Notes: generated from the letters alone by a model not told the origin. A DNA stretch of 45,567 bases from Candidatus Rokuibacteriota bacterium (GCA_003220345.1 QHSC01000111.1:1-45567), one strand, 5' to 3'; positions 32,621-41,231 are shown, counted from the stretch's first letter. Numbers and translations: made by a program.

Positions 32621-34036
32621 ATGGACTGGACCGTCACGACCCTCCGGGAATATCCAGAGGCCGCGATCTTCCTCGCCCTCGCGCTCGGCTACTGGATCGG
32701 CGGCCTCAGGATCGGGAGCTTCAGCCTGGGGTCGGTCACGGGAACCCTGCTCATGGGTGTCCTCATCGGACAATTGCACGTCACCGTCTCCGCCAACGTG
32801 AAAGCGACCTTCTTGCTGATGTTCCTCTTTGCCGTGGGTTATGGTGCCGGGCCGGAGTTCTTTCGAAGCTTGAAAAACGAAGGCGTGCCCCAGGCGATCT
32901 TCGCGGCCGTGCAGTGCGTGGTGTCCCTCGTGGTCGCGTACGCGGTGGCGAAGGCCCTCGGCTACGACGTCGGCCAGGCCGCGGGACTTCTCGCCGGCTC
33001 CCAGACCATCTCCGGGCTCCTCGGCACCGCCGCCGAGGCCATCAACAAGCTCGCGATCCCGGACGACGAGAAGAAGCGCATGGTCGACGCCATGCCCGTC
33101 GCGTATGCGGTCACGTACATCTTCGGCACGGCCGGGTCGGCCTGGATCCTGTCGTCGTTGGGGCCGAAGCTGGTGGGCGGCGACGTCGAGGCCGCCTGCA
33201 AGGAGTACGAGGCGACGATGGCTCGCCAGGCCCGATCCGCCGAGCTCAGGTTGGTGGCCCAGGTCCAGCCCACGTCCTTGACCGACATGCTTCTGGGCGT
33301 GGAGGCTGTCGGCCCGCACTCCGACACCGTGCTCCACCCGGGTGAGGAGAGCACACGAGGGGGCAGGACCTTCGGCGCTCTTGCCCTTGCCCCGGAGGTC
33401 GACCGCCCCGTCAACGCCGGCGGTCCCGTGCTCACCCTCGTGGAGCCCCGCCGAGGGGACCGCCGCGGCCCCGGCTCCGCCGGTCTCTCCCTCAACATGT
33501 CCGACATCCTGGTCGTCGCGGCCGGCGTCACCATCGGCGCCTTCGTGGGCGCGCTGGCCATCAAGATCGGCGAGGTGCCCTTGAGCCTCAGCACCAGCGG
33601 CGGCGCGCTGATCGCGGGCCTCGTCTTCTCGTGGCTGCGCTCCGTGCGTCCGTCCTTCGGGGCCGTGCCGGAGCCGATCCTCTGGATGATGAACTCGGTG
33701 GGACTGAACATCTTCATGGCGGTGGTCGGCATCAACTCCGGCCCCGGGTTCGTGACCGGCCTCCGGGAAGCGGGCGTGAGTCTCTTTCTTGCGGGCATCC
33801 TGGTGACGACGATCCCCTTGCTCGTCGGCCTGCTCGTGGCCAGGTACGTGTTCCGCTTCCACCCCGGCATCGCCCTCGGCTGCGTGGCGGGGGCGCGGAC
33901 GACGGGAGCGGCGCTGGGGGCGGTGCAGGACGTGGTTCAGAGCAAGGTCCCCGCCCTCGGCTATACCGTCACCTATGCCGTGGGCAACACCATCCTCACC
34001 ATCTGGGGGATCGTGATCGTCATCCTCATGACCTAG
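32621..34036 (+). CDS. AspT-like aspartate-alanine antiporter with a shortened cytosolic loop
   Basis: A 471-residue membrane protein of the aspartate:alanine exchanger family. The N-terminal membrane half (1-181) has AAGLLAGSQTISGLLGTAAEAINKL and GPKLVGGDVEAACKEYEAT at its end. The C-terminal half (295-471) has VPLSLSTSGGALIAGLVFSWLRS and GARTTGAALGAVQDVVQSKVPALGYTVTYAVGNT in pieces. Family members are about 540-560 residues because the cytosolic loop carries two RCK_C (TrkA-C) domains. Here the loop is only about 112 residues (182-294), with just fragments such as GRTFGALALAPEV and PVLTLVEPRRGD left. The frame is intact, so this looks like a deletion rather than a frameshift. AspT exchanges aspartate for alanine when paired with aspartate 4-decarboxylase, which is not present here. 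Confidence 0.82.
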   Translation: MDWTVTTLREYPEAAIFLALALGYWIGGLRIGSFSLGSVTGTLLMGVLIGQLHVTVSANVKATFLLMFLFAVGYGAGPEFFRSLKNEGVPQAIFAAVQCVVSLVVAYAVAKALGYDVGQAAGLLAGSQTISGLLGTAAEAINKLAIPDDEKKRMVDAMPVAYAVTYIFGTAGSAWILSSLGPKLVGGDVEAACKEYEATMARQARSAELRLVAQVQPTSLTDMLLGVEAVGPHSDTVLHPGEESTRGGRTFGALALAPEVDRPVNAGGPVLTLVEPRRGDRRGPGSAGLSLNMSDILVVAAGVTIGAFVGALAIKIGEVPLSLSTSGGALIAGLVFSWLRSVRPSFGAVPEPILWMMNSVGLNIFMAVVGINSGPGFVTGLREAGVSLFLAGILVTTIPLLVGLLVARYVFRFHPGIALGCVAGARTTGAALGAVQDVVQSKVPALGYTVTYAVGNTILTIWGIVIVILMT

Positions 34037-34082
34037 ACGACCCTCCGGCTCCTGACGGGGGTCTGGTGATCCTGAAAGGGAG

Positions 34083-35240
34083 TCAGGCGATCTTCACGCC
34101 GTACTTCTCCAGGGTCTCGTCGCGAAGCGCGAGCCCGAGTCCCGGCGCCTCCGGCAGCGCCATGAAGCCGTCCACGATGGACGGGCGCTCGCGAAAGAGC
34201 TCGAACCACAAGGGATCGCGAGTCGGGTCCGCGAAGGATTCCAGGATGAACCCGGTCGGACTGGCCGCCACCGCGTGGACATGGATCTGCGGATCGTGAT
34301 GGGCGGCCAGCGGCACCTGATAGAGCTCGGCCATGACGGCGGCCTTCCGCCACGTCGTCAGCCCTCCCGCCCAGGTCGAGTCGATGATCAGGTAGTCGAC
34401 CAGCCCCTCGGCCAGCATCGTGCGCAGGCCGAAGGGGCTGTACTCCGTTTCCCCGGCCGCGATGGGGATGTCGACCTCCGCCTTCAGCCGCTCCAGGGTG
34501 TGGCGCTCGTCGTACCAGGGCATCGGGTCTTCCAGTCAGAAGATGTCGTGCTCGGCGCAGAGCTTTGCCGCGCGCACCGCCGTCGGCAGATTCCACCCCT
34601 GATTCGCGTCGAGCATGATGGCGACGTCGCCTCCCACCGCCTTCCGGATCCGGCCGACTCGCTCGGCATCCGCCTCGGGGCTCAGTCCTCCGACCTTGAC
34701 CTTGACCGTGCGATATCCCTGCTCCACGTACATGGCCGCCTCGCGAACGAGATCGTCGGGGCGCTCGCCGTCCCGATAGTAGAAGCCCGTGACATAGGCG
34801 GGCACCCGCTCCCGGAGGGCGCCGCCCAGCAATGCCCAGACGGGGCGATTGATCGACTGGCCCTTGAGATCCCACAGGGCGATGTCGATGGCGCTCATGG
34901 CCGTGACCAGGGGGCGCTGCTGCCTCGCGAGCGTGGGAATCCCGCGCACGCTCGTGTAAGTCAGGGCGAAGAGATCCTGCCAGATCCGCTCCGTGTCGAA
35001 GGGATCCTGTCCCACCACGAGCGGCGTGATGGCGGTCAAGATGTCTTTCACGGTGCGCAGACCGTCCGGGCCCTGCTGGAAGAGGAACGGGCCATGGGCC
35101 TCGCCGATTCCCATCAGGCCCGCGTCCGTGGAAAGCCTGACGATGAGCTCGCTCACGCTCGTGATCCGATGGGTGGACGTGCGGACGGCCTGGGGCAGGG
35201 GCGCGGACAGGAAGTACGTCTCGAGCGAGGTGACCTTCAT
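34083..35240 (-). pseudogene. Mandelate racemase/muconate lactonizing enzyme family, interrupted by in-frame TGA
   Basis: Two adjacent pieces in the same frame form one enolase-superfamily protein of 385 codons. The first 234 residues give the N-terminal capping domain and the barrel start, with KVKVGG (catalytic Lys180, Lys182) and the metal ligand Asp211 (MLDANQGW). Codon 235 (34536-34538 on the plus strand) is TGA where relatives have Trp (F-W-L-E-D/E-P). The frame then continues LEDPMPWYDERH with metal ligand Glu237 and AAGETEYSP with the third ligand. A single TGG-to-TGA change explains it: real nonsense mutation or a consensus error. The start is ATG 35240 with TAGGAG upstream, 10 bp after the binding-protein stop. 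The intact enzyme would abstract a proton alpha to a carboxylate; substrate unknown. Confidence 0.85.
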
Positions 35241-35250
35241 CGCGCGACTC

Positions 35251-36507
35251 CTAGCAGAACCGGCAGGGCGGCTGGTCGCGGTTGTACAGGGGCTGCTTGA
35301 GAAACTCGTCCGGCTTGTATGTCCAGAACTGCGAGACGGCCGGGAAGGTGTGGATGACGGTATTCTGCAGCTCGCCCCCCTTGCGCTCCACCTTGCGGAC
35401 GTAGATGTTCTGGATCGGATTCCCCCAGGCGTCGAGCTTGACGGGCCCGCGGGGGGCGTCCGGGATCTCCACCTTGCGGAACGCCGCCATGAACTTCTCC
35501 CGATCCTCCACATTGCCCCCGACCACGCGCGCCGCCTCGTTGATCCAGCGGCCGGACGTGTAGCACGTCTCCGAGAAGTACGAGGGAATCTTGCCGAAGC
35601 GCTTGCGGTACTCCGCCACGAAGCGCTTGTTGACGGGAGTGTCGAGGGCGGCGCTGTACATGAGCGGCGTGACGATTCCCAGGGCCTCGTCGCCGAAGGA
35701 GGGCAGAATCGACTCGTCCACGATGACGGCGCCGCCGATCACGGGCAGACGGCCCCGCAGGCCGGCGTCCTGATACTGGGCGGGGAAGCGGAGGGCGGAA
35801 GCGGCGACCACGATGATGAAGGCCGCGTCGGCCTCGCGCTTGATCTGGGAGAGGTAGGGGGCGAGATCGGTGGTGCCCAGCGGAGCCCAGAGCTTCTGGA
35901 TGACCTGCCCGCCCGCTTCTTCGAAGGTGCGCTGAAAGCCGCCCACGACCTCGTAGCCGAAGGCGTAGTCCGTGCCGAACACGGCCACGCGCTTGTAGCC
36001 GAGGGTCTTCGCCACGTATTCCCCGAACGGGTGGGAGGGCTGGCTTCCCGTCCAGCCGAGGCGCACCACCCACTTCGAGGTCTTTCGCTGGGTCAGGTCG
36101 TCGGCCGCGATCACCGGGAAGATGGTGGGCATCCGGAACTCCTCGGCCTTGGGGGCGAGGGCGTACCCGATGTGCGCGAATGCCTCGCCCACCACCATGT
36201 CGACGCGGTCGCTCTCCGCGAACTTGCGGAACTTGGTGATGGCCGTGCCCGGGTTGCCCGCGGTGTCCTCGACGATCACCTCGACCTTGCGGCCGGCGAT
36301 CTGATGCCCCGTTTCCTCCAGGTACATCTCGAAGCCGTTGACCATGTCCCGTCCGATCTGGGCGGCCCCGCCCGTGAGCGGCGCCAGGAAGCCGATCTTG
36401 ATGGGCTTCTTCTGCGCCTCGACGGGCGCCAGCACGGTGACGCTGATGGCCAGGAGGGCGAGGACGAGGACGATGATGGAGAACCCGCGTGGTGTCCGCA
36501 TGCTCAT
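35251..36507 (-). CDS. ABC transporter substrate-binding protein, branched-chain amino acid type
   Basis: A 418-residue periplasmic protein with a signal peptide (residues 8-31, ending VEAQ) and the Peripla_BP_6 layout: PIKIGFLAPLTGGAAQIGRDMVNGFEMYLEE pieces, GRKVEVIVEDTAGNPGTAITKFRKFAE, VVGEAFAHIGYALAP and YKRVAVFGTDYAFGYEVVGGFQRTFEEAGG. Ligands of this family include leucine-type amino acids, amides, urea and aromatic acids. Permease (LivHM) and ATPase (LivGF) genes are absent. GGAGGAGAG precedes the ATG at 36507, which overlaps the stop of the transglycosylase (ATGA). The downstream enolase-superfamily gene suggests that the ligand may be an acid sugar or carboxylate. Confidence 0.9.
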   Translation of the reverse strand: MSMRTPRGFSIIVLVLALLAISVTVLAPVEAQKKPIKIGFLAPLTGGAAQIGRDMVNGFEMYLEETGHQIAGRKVEVIVEDTAGNPGTAITKFRKFAESDRVDMVVGEAFAHIGYALAPKAEEFRMPTIFPVIAADDLTQRKTSKWVVRLGWTGSQPSHPFGEYVAKTLGYKRVAVFGTDYAFGYEVVGGFQRTFEEAGGQVIQKLWAPLGTTDLAPYLSQIKREADAAFIIVVAASALRFPAQYQDAGLRGRLPVIGGAVIVDESILPSFGDEALGIVTPLMYSAALDTPVNKRFVAEYRKRFGKIPSYFSETCYTSGRWINEAARVVGGNVEDREKFMAAFRKVEIPDAPRGPVKLDAWGNPIQNIYVRKVERKGGELQNTVIHTFPAVSQFWTYKPDEFLKQPLYNRDQPPCRFC

Positions 36508-37352
36508 CTCTCCTCCGAGGAAAGGGCCACGAACTGCCGCTTCATCGCATTGACCTGTGCGAGATAGCGGCCGACGTCATGGTCGCCGCACCGCTGGCTC
36601 GCGGTAAGCCTGAAGCCGCGACGCGCGTAGGCATCGCCCGCCCCGGCTCCGCACAGGTGGGTGACGGCGGCCAGGTCCTGCTTCTGCCGAGCCGTGGCCG
36701 TGACGATCCGCGAGCGCTGGAGAGTGCTGGTGACGCTCCGATCGAGGAAGGCGGCCGTCAGCTCGACGGCATGGGTGGGCAGGACGCGGATGTAGAGGGC
36801 ATTGAACCAGCAGGATCTCAGGTCGTGCCAGGGCCCCTCCTCGGCTACCACGTGCCGATGGATGCAGTAGCGCTTCGCTTCGCGAAAGGTCGCGTCGGTG
36901 ATCTGGTACATGCCGACCGCGCTCGATGCCGGCCGGTACAAATCGAAGGGATTCGACGTGACGTGCCACCGCCAGTATGTGCGCGCAATGGGATTGCCCT
37001 CGCCTTCGACCTGGGCCAGCGCGGCGAGTAACTCGGGCGTCATGATGGCGGTAGAGTGCTCACGGAAGAGCGGTTCGTATTGCCGCCAGGTCTCGGCCGG
37101 CGTCTTGGCGAGCGCGCCGCTCACCGGAAAGAACAGCTCGCTCGGCTTGCGGATCAGCTGGTACGTCCAGTTCACCGCCGACCACAGAGCGACCACGGCG
37201 ACGGCTGCCACGACGAAACGGATGGCCAGCGGTGCCGCCAGCATGGCACGCAGAGCGTGCCGGCCCCGCCGGCGCGTCCAGAGAGGCGCGTTTCCGGGCC
37301 GGCGCGCGCGTGTCCGTCGAACGGCGGCTCTGGCAGCGATAGAACGTGACAT
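36504..37352 (-). CDS. Membrane-anchored lytic transglycosylase (SLT-like)
   Basis: A 282-residue protein: very basic N-terminal tail (1-36), one membrane helix (about 42-62, LAIRFVVAAVAVVALWSAV), then a lysozyme-like domain. The catalytic Glu is probably Glu116 (LLAALAQVEGEGNP), and SSAVGMYQITDATFREAKRYC (143-163) matches the G-x-x-Q-I motif of SLT domains. Such enzymes cut peptidoglycan between MurNAc and GlcNAc giving anhydro-MurNAc. Later cysteines (RSCWF, THLCGAG, SQRCGD) could form disulfides. The start ATG 37352 is chosen since it precedes the basic tail; earlier in-frame ATGs exist. Its stop overlaps the binding-protein start. Confidence 0.72.
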   Translation of the reverse strand: MSRSIAARAAVRRTRARRPGNAPLWTRRRGRHALRAMLAAPLAIRFVVAAVAVVALWSAVNWTYQLIRKPSELFFPVSGALAKTPAETWRQYEPLFREHSTAIMTPELLAALAQVEGEGNPIARTYWRWHVTSNPFDLYRPASSAVGMYQITDATFREAKRYCIHRHVVAEEGPWHDLRSCWFNALYIRVLPTHAVELTAAFLDRSVTSTLQRSRIVTATARQKQDLAAVTHLCGAGAGDAYARRGFRLTASQRCGDHDVGRYLAQVNAMKRQFVALSSEER

Positions 37353-37582
37353 AGATGACCCGCTCGTACTATGCACCAACCTATCCATCCTTTGCATCAA
37401 CACGCGCGCCGTCGCCCGCTCCTGTTGGTCGAGTGCCCGCACCCATGACGTTGCTCCTGGTGGGCGCAGGTCTCGCCGCCACGGCCGCGCCCCATCGGCG
37501 CCGGGCACCGTCTGGCTGCACCGGCGGCGTTCTCGGCTCCTTGACCGCCCTGATCAGCGAGGTGCCGGGTTGCCGGACCCTG

Positions 37583-37588
37583 TAGAAT
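37583..37588 (+). promoter_or_regulatory. -10-like hexamer TAGAAT of the PIG-L gene
   Basis: TAGAAT followed by six bases and the ATG at 37595; transcription would start at the A of the start codon. There is no Shine-Dalgarno sequence before this ATG, which supports a leaderless message. Confidence 0.5.
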
Positions 37589-37594
37589 CGCGTC

Positions 37595-38344
37595 ATGCCC
37601 ATCGAAGAAGCCGCTCGGAAGCTCGAGGTCGTCACCGATGTTCCCAATCGTGCCATGGTGGTCTTCGCCCATCCCGACGACGCCGAGATCGGCTCGGGCG
37701 GGGTCATCGCCAAGTGGGTGGCGGCGGGCTGTGAGGTCACCTACGTGCTCTGCACGGACGGGGGCGCGGGCACGGCCGATCGCTCGCTCACGCCGGGTGA
37801 GCTCACGGGTCAGCGCGCCCGGGAGCAGCGCGCCGCCGCGGATTTCATGGGCGTGAAGAATCTCGTCATGCTCGGCCATCCCGATGGCGGGCTCCAGGAC
37901 AGCCGCGAGTTCCTGGGAGACGTGGTGCGGGCCATCCGGCAATACCGGCCGCACACGGTGTTCGCCCACGACCCCTACCGGATGAAGGGCTTCCAGCACC
38001 GCGATCACCGCATGGTCGGCATCGTCACCACCGACGCCGTGTATCCTTTCGCCCGCGATCACCTGCACTTTCCCGAGCACATCACGGACGACAAGCTCGA
38101 GCCGCATCGCGTGCGCGAGCTCTGGTACTGGGGCATGGACGAGCCGGAAATCATCGTCGACGTCACGGGGTGGATCGACAAGCAGGTGGCCGCCCTCGTC
38201 CGTCACGAGAGCCAGGTACCGGGCTTCAACGTCCCTCCGGGGGAGACGATCGGCGCCCGCGTGAAGCAGAACGCCGCCGAGCGCGCCCAGGGGTACGGCT
38301 TCGAGCACGGCGCCGTCTTCCGGCGCCTGATCGCCCGGCGGTAA
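37595..38344 (+). CDS. PIG-L family deacetylase
   Basis: A 249-residue protein of the LmbE/PIG-L fold. The zinc motif AHPDDAE is at residues 25-31 (VVFAHPDDAEIGSGG), followed by GLQDSREF and the second zinc site HRDHRMVG. Members deacetylate N-acetylglucosaminyl conjugates (mycothiol, bacillithiol and GPI precursors) or other amides. No thiol-biosynthesis partner genes are nearby, so the substrate is open. The absence of a ribosome-binding site together with TAGAAT at 37583 points to leaderless expression. It appears monocistronic, followed by a strong terminator. Confidence 0.9.
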   Translation: MPIEEAARKLEVVTDVPNRAMVVFAHPDDAEIGSGGVIAKWVAAGCEVTYVLCTDGGAGTADRSLTPGELTGQRAREQRAAADFMGVKNLVMLGHPDGGLQDSREFLGDVVRAIRQYRPHTVFAHDPYRMKGFQHRDHRMVGIVTTDAVYPFARDHLHFPEHITDDKLEPHRVRELWYWGMDEPEIIVDVTGWIDKQVAALVRHESQVPGFNVPPGETIGARVKQNAAERAQGYGFEHGAVFRRLIARR

Positions 38345-38413
38345 CTGCCGCGCGGGCTCGCCGTCTCTCCGAGCGATTTCTCACTCTCTCGCGAGCAAAC
38401 AGTTCCGCTTCGA

Positions 38414-38440
38414 GCGCCGGCTTCGCCGGCGCAATCTTTT
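38414..38440 (+). terminator. Rho-independent terminator after PIG-L gene
   Basis: GCGCCGGC, 3-nt loop and GCCGGCGC form a perfect 8-bp stem followed by aatctttt. It lies 70 bp after the stop at 38344. Confidence 0.75.
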
Positions 38441-38457
38441 CGGGGGGAGGTTTCGGA

Positions 38458-38476
38458 AGGGGGGCGGAGCCCCCCT
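38458..38476. terminator. Second GC hairpin in the convergent region
   Basis: AGGGGGGC, loop GGA and GCCCCCCT give a perfect 8-bp stem just 9 bp beyond the TPR gene's stop codon on the minus strand, so it may terminate that gene. There is no clear U-tract. Confidence 0.5.
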
Positions 38477-38485
38477 CCGAGTTCC

Positions 38486-39151
38486 CTAACGGGTGAGACG
38501 CGCCTCGATGGCCGCGGCCTCCTGGGAGCGATTGTTCGCGCGCAGGAACCGCAGGTAGTGCTGGACGCACTTTCCCGTTGCGTTGCGGAAGCGCGGAGGC
38601 AGCTTGTCGACGATGACGAGGGCGCGCCGGTAGTGGGCATCCGCCTCGGCATTCCGGCCCTGGCGCTCCTCGAGCTGACCGAGCTGTCCCACCACCCTGG
38701 CGACGGCGGCCTGCCGGTGGTCGTCGGACGGCGCGGGCGCTGATTCGGCTATGCCCAGCGTGCGACGCAGGAGTGGCTCGGCCTCCGCGTAGCGCTGCTG
38801 GTCGATGTAGAGAGATGCCAGGCCCATGAGCGCGCTGCCGGCATGGTCGTGGTCCGCGCCCAGAGTCCGCCCGAACGTCGCGAGCACGCGGCGGTAGATC
38901 CGCTCGGCGAAGGCGAGGTCCTCGGCTGGCTTCGCGCTGCCGCTCGCCGCGTCCCGGATGTGGTTGGCCCAGTCCGAGGTCCGGTGCAGGAGAGCGGCGG
39001 TTTCGTCGGCGCGGCCCCGGCGGTAGGCGTCTTCGGCGCGCTGGAGCAGCTCGTCCACCGTCGCGTCGGTGATCTGCGTCTGGGCCGAGACCGGACCGAT
39101 CCCCACGAGGAGACAGGCGGCAACAAGAAGGACGCGCCCCAGATGTCTCAT
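38486..39151 (-). CDS. Exported TPR-repeat protein
   Basis: A 221-residue protein beginning MRHLGRVLLVAACLLVGIGPVSAQ, a signal peptide cleaved after Ala-Gln. Tetratricopeptide-like helices fill the rest: VDELLQRAEDAYRRGRADETAALL, SALMGLASLYIDQQRYAEAEPLLRRTL, ARVVGQLGQLEERQGRNAEADAHYRRALVI and a final CVQHYLRFLRANNRSQEAAAIEARL. TPR units are protein-binding scaffolds; the partner is unknown. An in-frame GTG two codons earlier is an alternative start. It lies 28 bp downstream of the GGDEF-EAL gene on the same strand and may be co-transcribed with it. Confidence 0.8.
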   Translation of the reverse strand: MRHLGRVLLVAACLLVGIGPVSAQTQITDATVDELLQRAEDAYRRGRADETAALLHRTSDWANHIRDAASGSAKPAEDLAFAERIYRRVLATFGRTLGADHDHAGSALMGLASLYIDQQRYAEAEPLLRRTLGIAESAPAPSDDHRQAAVARVVGQLGQLEERQGRNAEADAHYRRALVIVDKLPPRFRNATGKCVQHYLRFLRANNRSQEAAAIEARLTR

Positions 39152-40448
39152 GGTCACCGGTGTGGGCGCGCGGGAGGAGCTAGGCGCGAGCGACTTCCTT
39201 TTCCTTCGGCTGGTCGGAGGCGAGGAGCGGGGCCACCCGCTCCGGGGACACGGGCCGGGCGAAGAGGAAGCCCTGCCAGCGGTCGCAGCCGAGAGCCCTG
39301 AGCTCGGCGAGCTGCGCTTCCGTCTCCACGCCCTCCGCGGTCACGTCCATGTTCAGGCTCTTCGCCACCGTCACCACCGCGCGCACGATGGCGTTGTCCC
39401 CGCCGTCCGGCGAGAGACCCTTGACGAAGGAGCGGTCGATCTTGAGGGTGTCGACGGGGAAGCGCTTGAGGTAGCCGAGCGAGGAGTAGCCGGTGCCGAA
39501 GTCGTCGATGGCGAGGCGAACGCCCAGCTCCTTCAGCTCGGTGAGCTTGGTCAGGGTGACGGGAGCGTCCTGCATGACCGTGCTTTCGGTGATCTCGAGC
39601 TTGAGGCAGGACGCGGCGAGCCCGCTCTCGTCGAGGGCCTGGGTGATCTCCTCCACGAGCTTGGGGTTCTGGAACTGCTTGGCCGACAGGTTGACGCTCA
39701 TGACGAGGGGCGGGGTCGTCGGATACTCGACCTGCCAGACTCGGGCCTGCTTGCACGCCTCGCTCAGCACCCACTGGCCGATGGGGACGATGAGGCCGGT
39801 CTCCTCGGTGAGCCCGATGAACTCGTCCGGCTGGAGCAGCCCCCGCTTCTCGTGCTGCCACCGGATGAGCGCCTCGACCTCGGTGATCTTGCCGGTGTCC
39901 AGACGCAGGATGGGCTGGTAGTGCAGGCGGAACTCGTGCCGCGAGATCGCCGAGCGCAGGTCCATCTCGAGATCCATGCGGTCCAGGGCGGGAGCGCTCA
40001 TGCTGCCGTCGAAGACCTCGTGGCGCGCCTTGCCCTTTGCCTTGGCGTGATACATGGCGAGGTCGGCGTCGCGGAGAATCTCCTCGGGCAGCCCGAGCTT
40101 GGCCGAGGAGAGCGCGATGCCGATGGAAGCGGTCACGAAGACCTCGCGTCCCTCGAAGCGATACGGCTGACCCAGGGATTCCTCGACGCGCACGGCCACC
40201 GTTTCCGCGGTCTCGGCATCGGCCACGTCCTCGAGGAGGATGCCGAACTCGTCGCCCCCCAGCCGGGCCACCGTGTCCCCGGGCCTCAGCGCGGAGGTGA
40301 GGCGTCGGCTGACCTCGACGAGGAGCTGGTCGCCCACCGTGTGGCCGAGCGTGTCGTTGACGACCTTGAAGCGGTCGAGATCGAGGAAGAGCACCGCCAG
40401 ATGCTCGTGGCGCCGCTGGGCGCGGGTGAGGCCGTGCGTGAGACGATC

Positions 40449-40677
40449 CATGAAGAGCGCGCGGTTCGGCAGGTTGGTCAGGGGATCGCGGAAGGCCTGC
40501 CTGGTCAGCTGCTCGAGCCGCTTGGGGAACTGGTTGATCTCGTCGGACTGCTGCTCGATGGTCGCGATCATGCGGTTGAACGAAGCCATCAGGGTGCCGA
40601 TCTCGTCGCTGCGCGACACCGTGGCGGGGTGCGAAGGCTGCGCCGTGGTCACCAGGCTGGCCGTGCGTGAGATCGCG
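40449..40677 (-). repeat. Copy A of a perfect 229-bp tandem duplication
   Basis: Identical base for base to 40678-40906. It covers the end of the HAMP-like linker and the beginning of the GGDEF domain. The period of 229 equals the distance between two 14-bp direct repeats GGCCGTGCGTGAGA at 40430-40443 and 40659-40672. Confidence 0.97.
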
Positions 40678-40906
40678 CATGAAGAGCGCGCGGTTCGGCA
40701 GGTTGGTCAGGGGATCGCGGAAGGCCTGCCTGGTCAGCTGCTCGAGCCGCTTGGGGAACTGGTTGATCTCGTCGGACTGCTGCTCGATGGTCGCGATCAT
40801 GCGGTTGAACGAAGCCATCAGGGTGCCGATCTCGTCGCTGCGCGACACCGTGGCGGGGTGCGAAGGCTGCGCCGTGGTCACCAGGCTGGCCGTGCGTGAG
40901 ATCGCG
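40678..40906 (-). repeat. Copy B of the 229-bp tandem duplication
   Basis: Second copy, directly abutting the first. Because 229 is not a multiple of 3, the host gene is frameshifted at the junction 40677/40678. Confidence 0.97.
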
Positions 40907-41216
40907 CTGGCGAGGTCCCAGACGACATAGCCGCCGCCGGCCATCAGGAGCCCCGTGAAGGCGACCAGGATGGGCAGGGCGAGGAGGTCTTGAAGGCGGC
41001 CCGCGATGATGTTGGCGTTGCCCCCGGGGATGAAATACCCGTGCAGCGTGTAGGTCAGGACCAGGAGCGGGATGACGGAGCAGAGGGCCAGGGCGAAGAT
41101 GACCTTCTGCTTGACCCGCTGTCCCGCGAAGGCGACCTCGCGCTTGATCTCGTCCATGGACTCAGGCTCCCTGTTCTTCTCGTGACATGGGCACAGAAGG
41201 ACTCGTGGGGAGCCGA

Positions 41217-41231
41217 GCAAGCGCGGTGCCA
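41217..41231 (-). promoter_or_regulatory. Sigma-54 promoter (TGGCAC-N5-TTGC, perfect) for the GGDEF-EAL gene
   Basis: On the minus strand TGGCAC (41231-41226), five bases and TTGC (41220-41217) followed by T match the RpoN consensus. Transcription would start near 41206, about 50 bases before the ATG at 41157. Confidence 0.75.

Larger units (their letters stand above)
39180..41157 (-). pseudogene. Membrane GGDEF-EAL (cyclic-di-GMP turnover) protein, frame broken by a 229-bp duplication
   Basis: Starting at ATG 41157 (AGGGAG upstream), the protein has two membrane helices (IFALALCSVIPLLVLTYTL and LLALPILVAFTGLLMAGGGY), a HAMP-like linker (SRTASLVTTAQPSHPATVSRSDEIGTL) and the start of a GGDEF domain. 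The frame then leaves the coding sense because a 229-bp segment is present twice in tandem. From the second copy onward the correct frame continues to 39180, with intact GGDEF (RLGGDEFGILLED), EAL (EVEALIRWQHE) and DDFGTGYSSLGYL. Removing one copy restores a single protein with both motifs intact, so it would have been a bifunctional c-di-GMP synthase/phosphodiesterase or sensor. A GTG at 40652 could start a soluble version from the second copy. A perfect sigma-54 promoter lies upstream. Confidence 0.88.

Noticed and set aside
34536-34538. Selenocysteine at the in-frame TGA
   Set aside because: The family has Trp at this position, not Cys, and no SECIS-like hairpin directly after the codon was evident.
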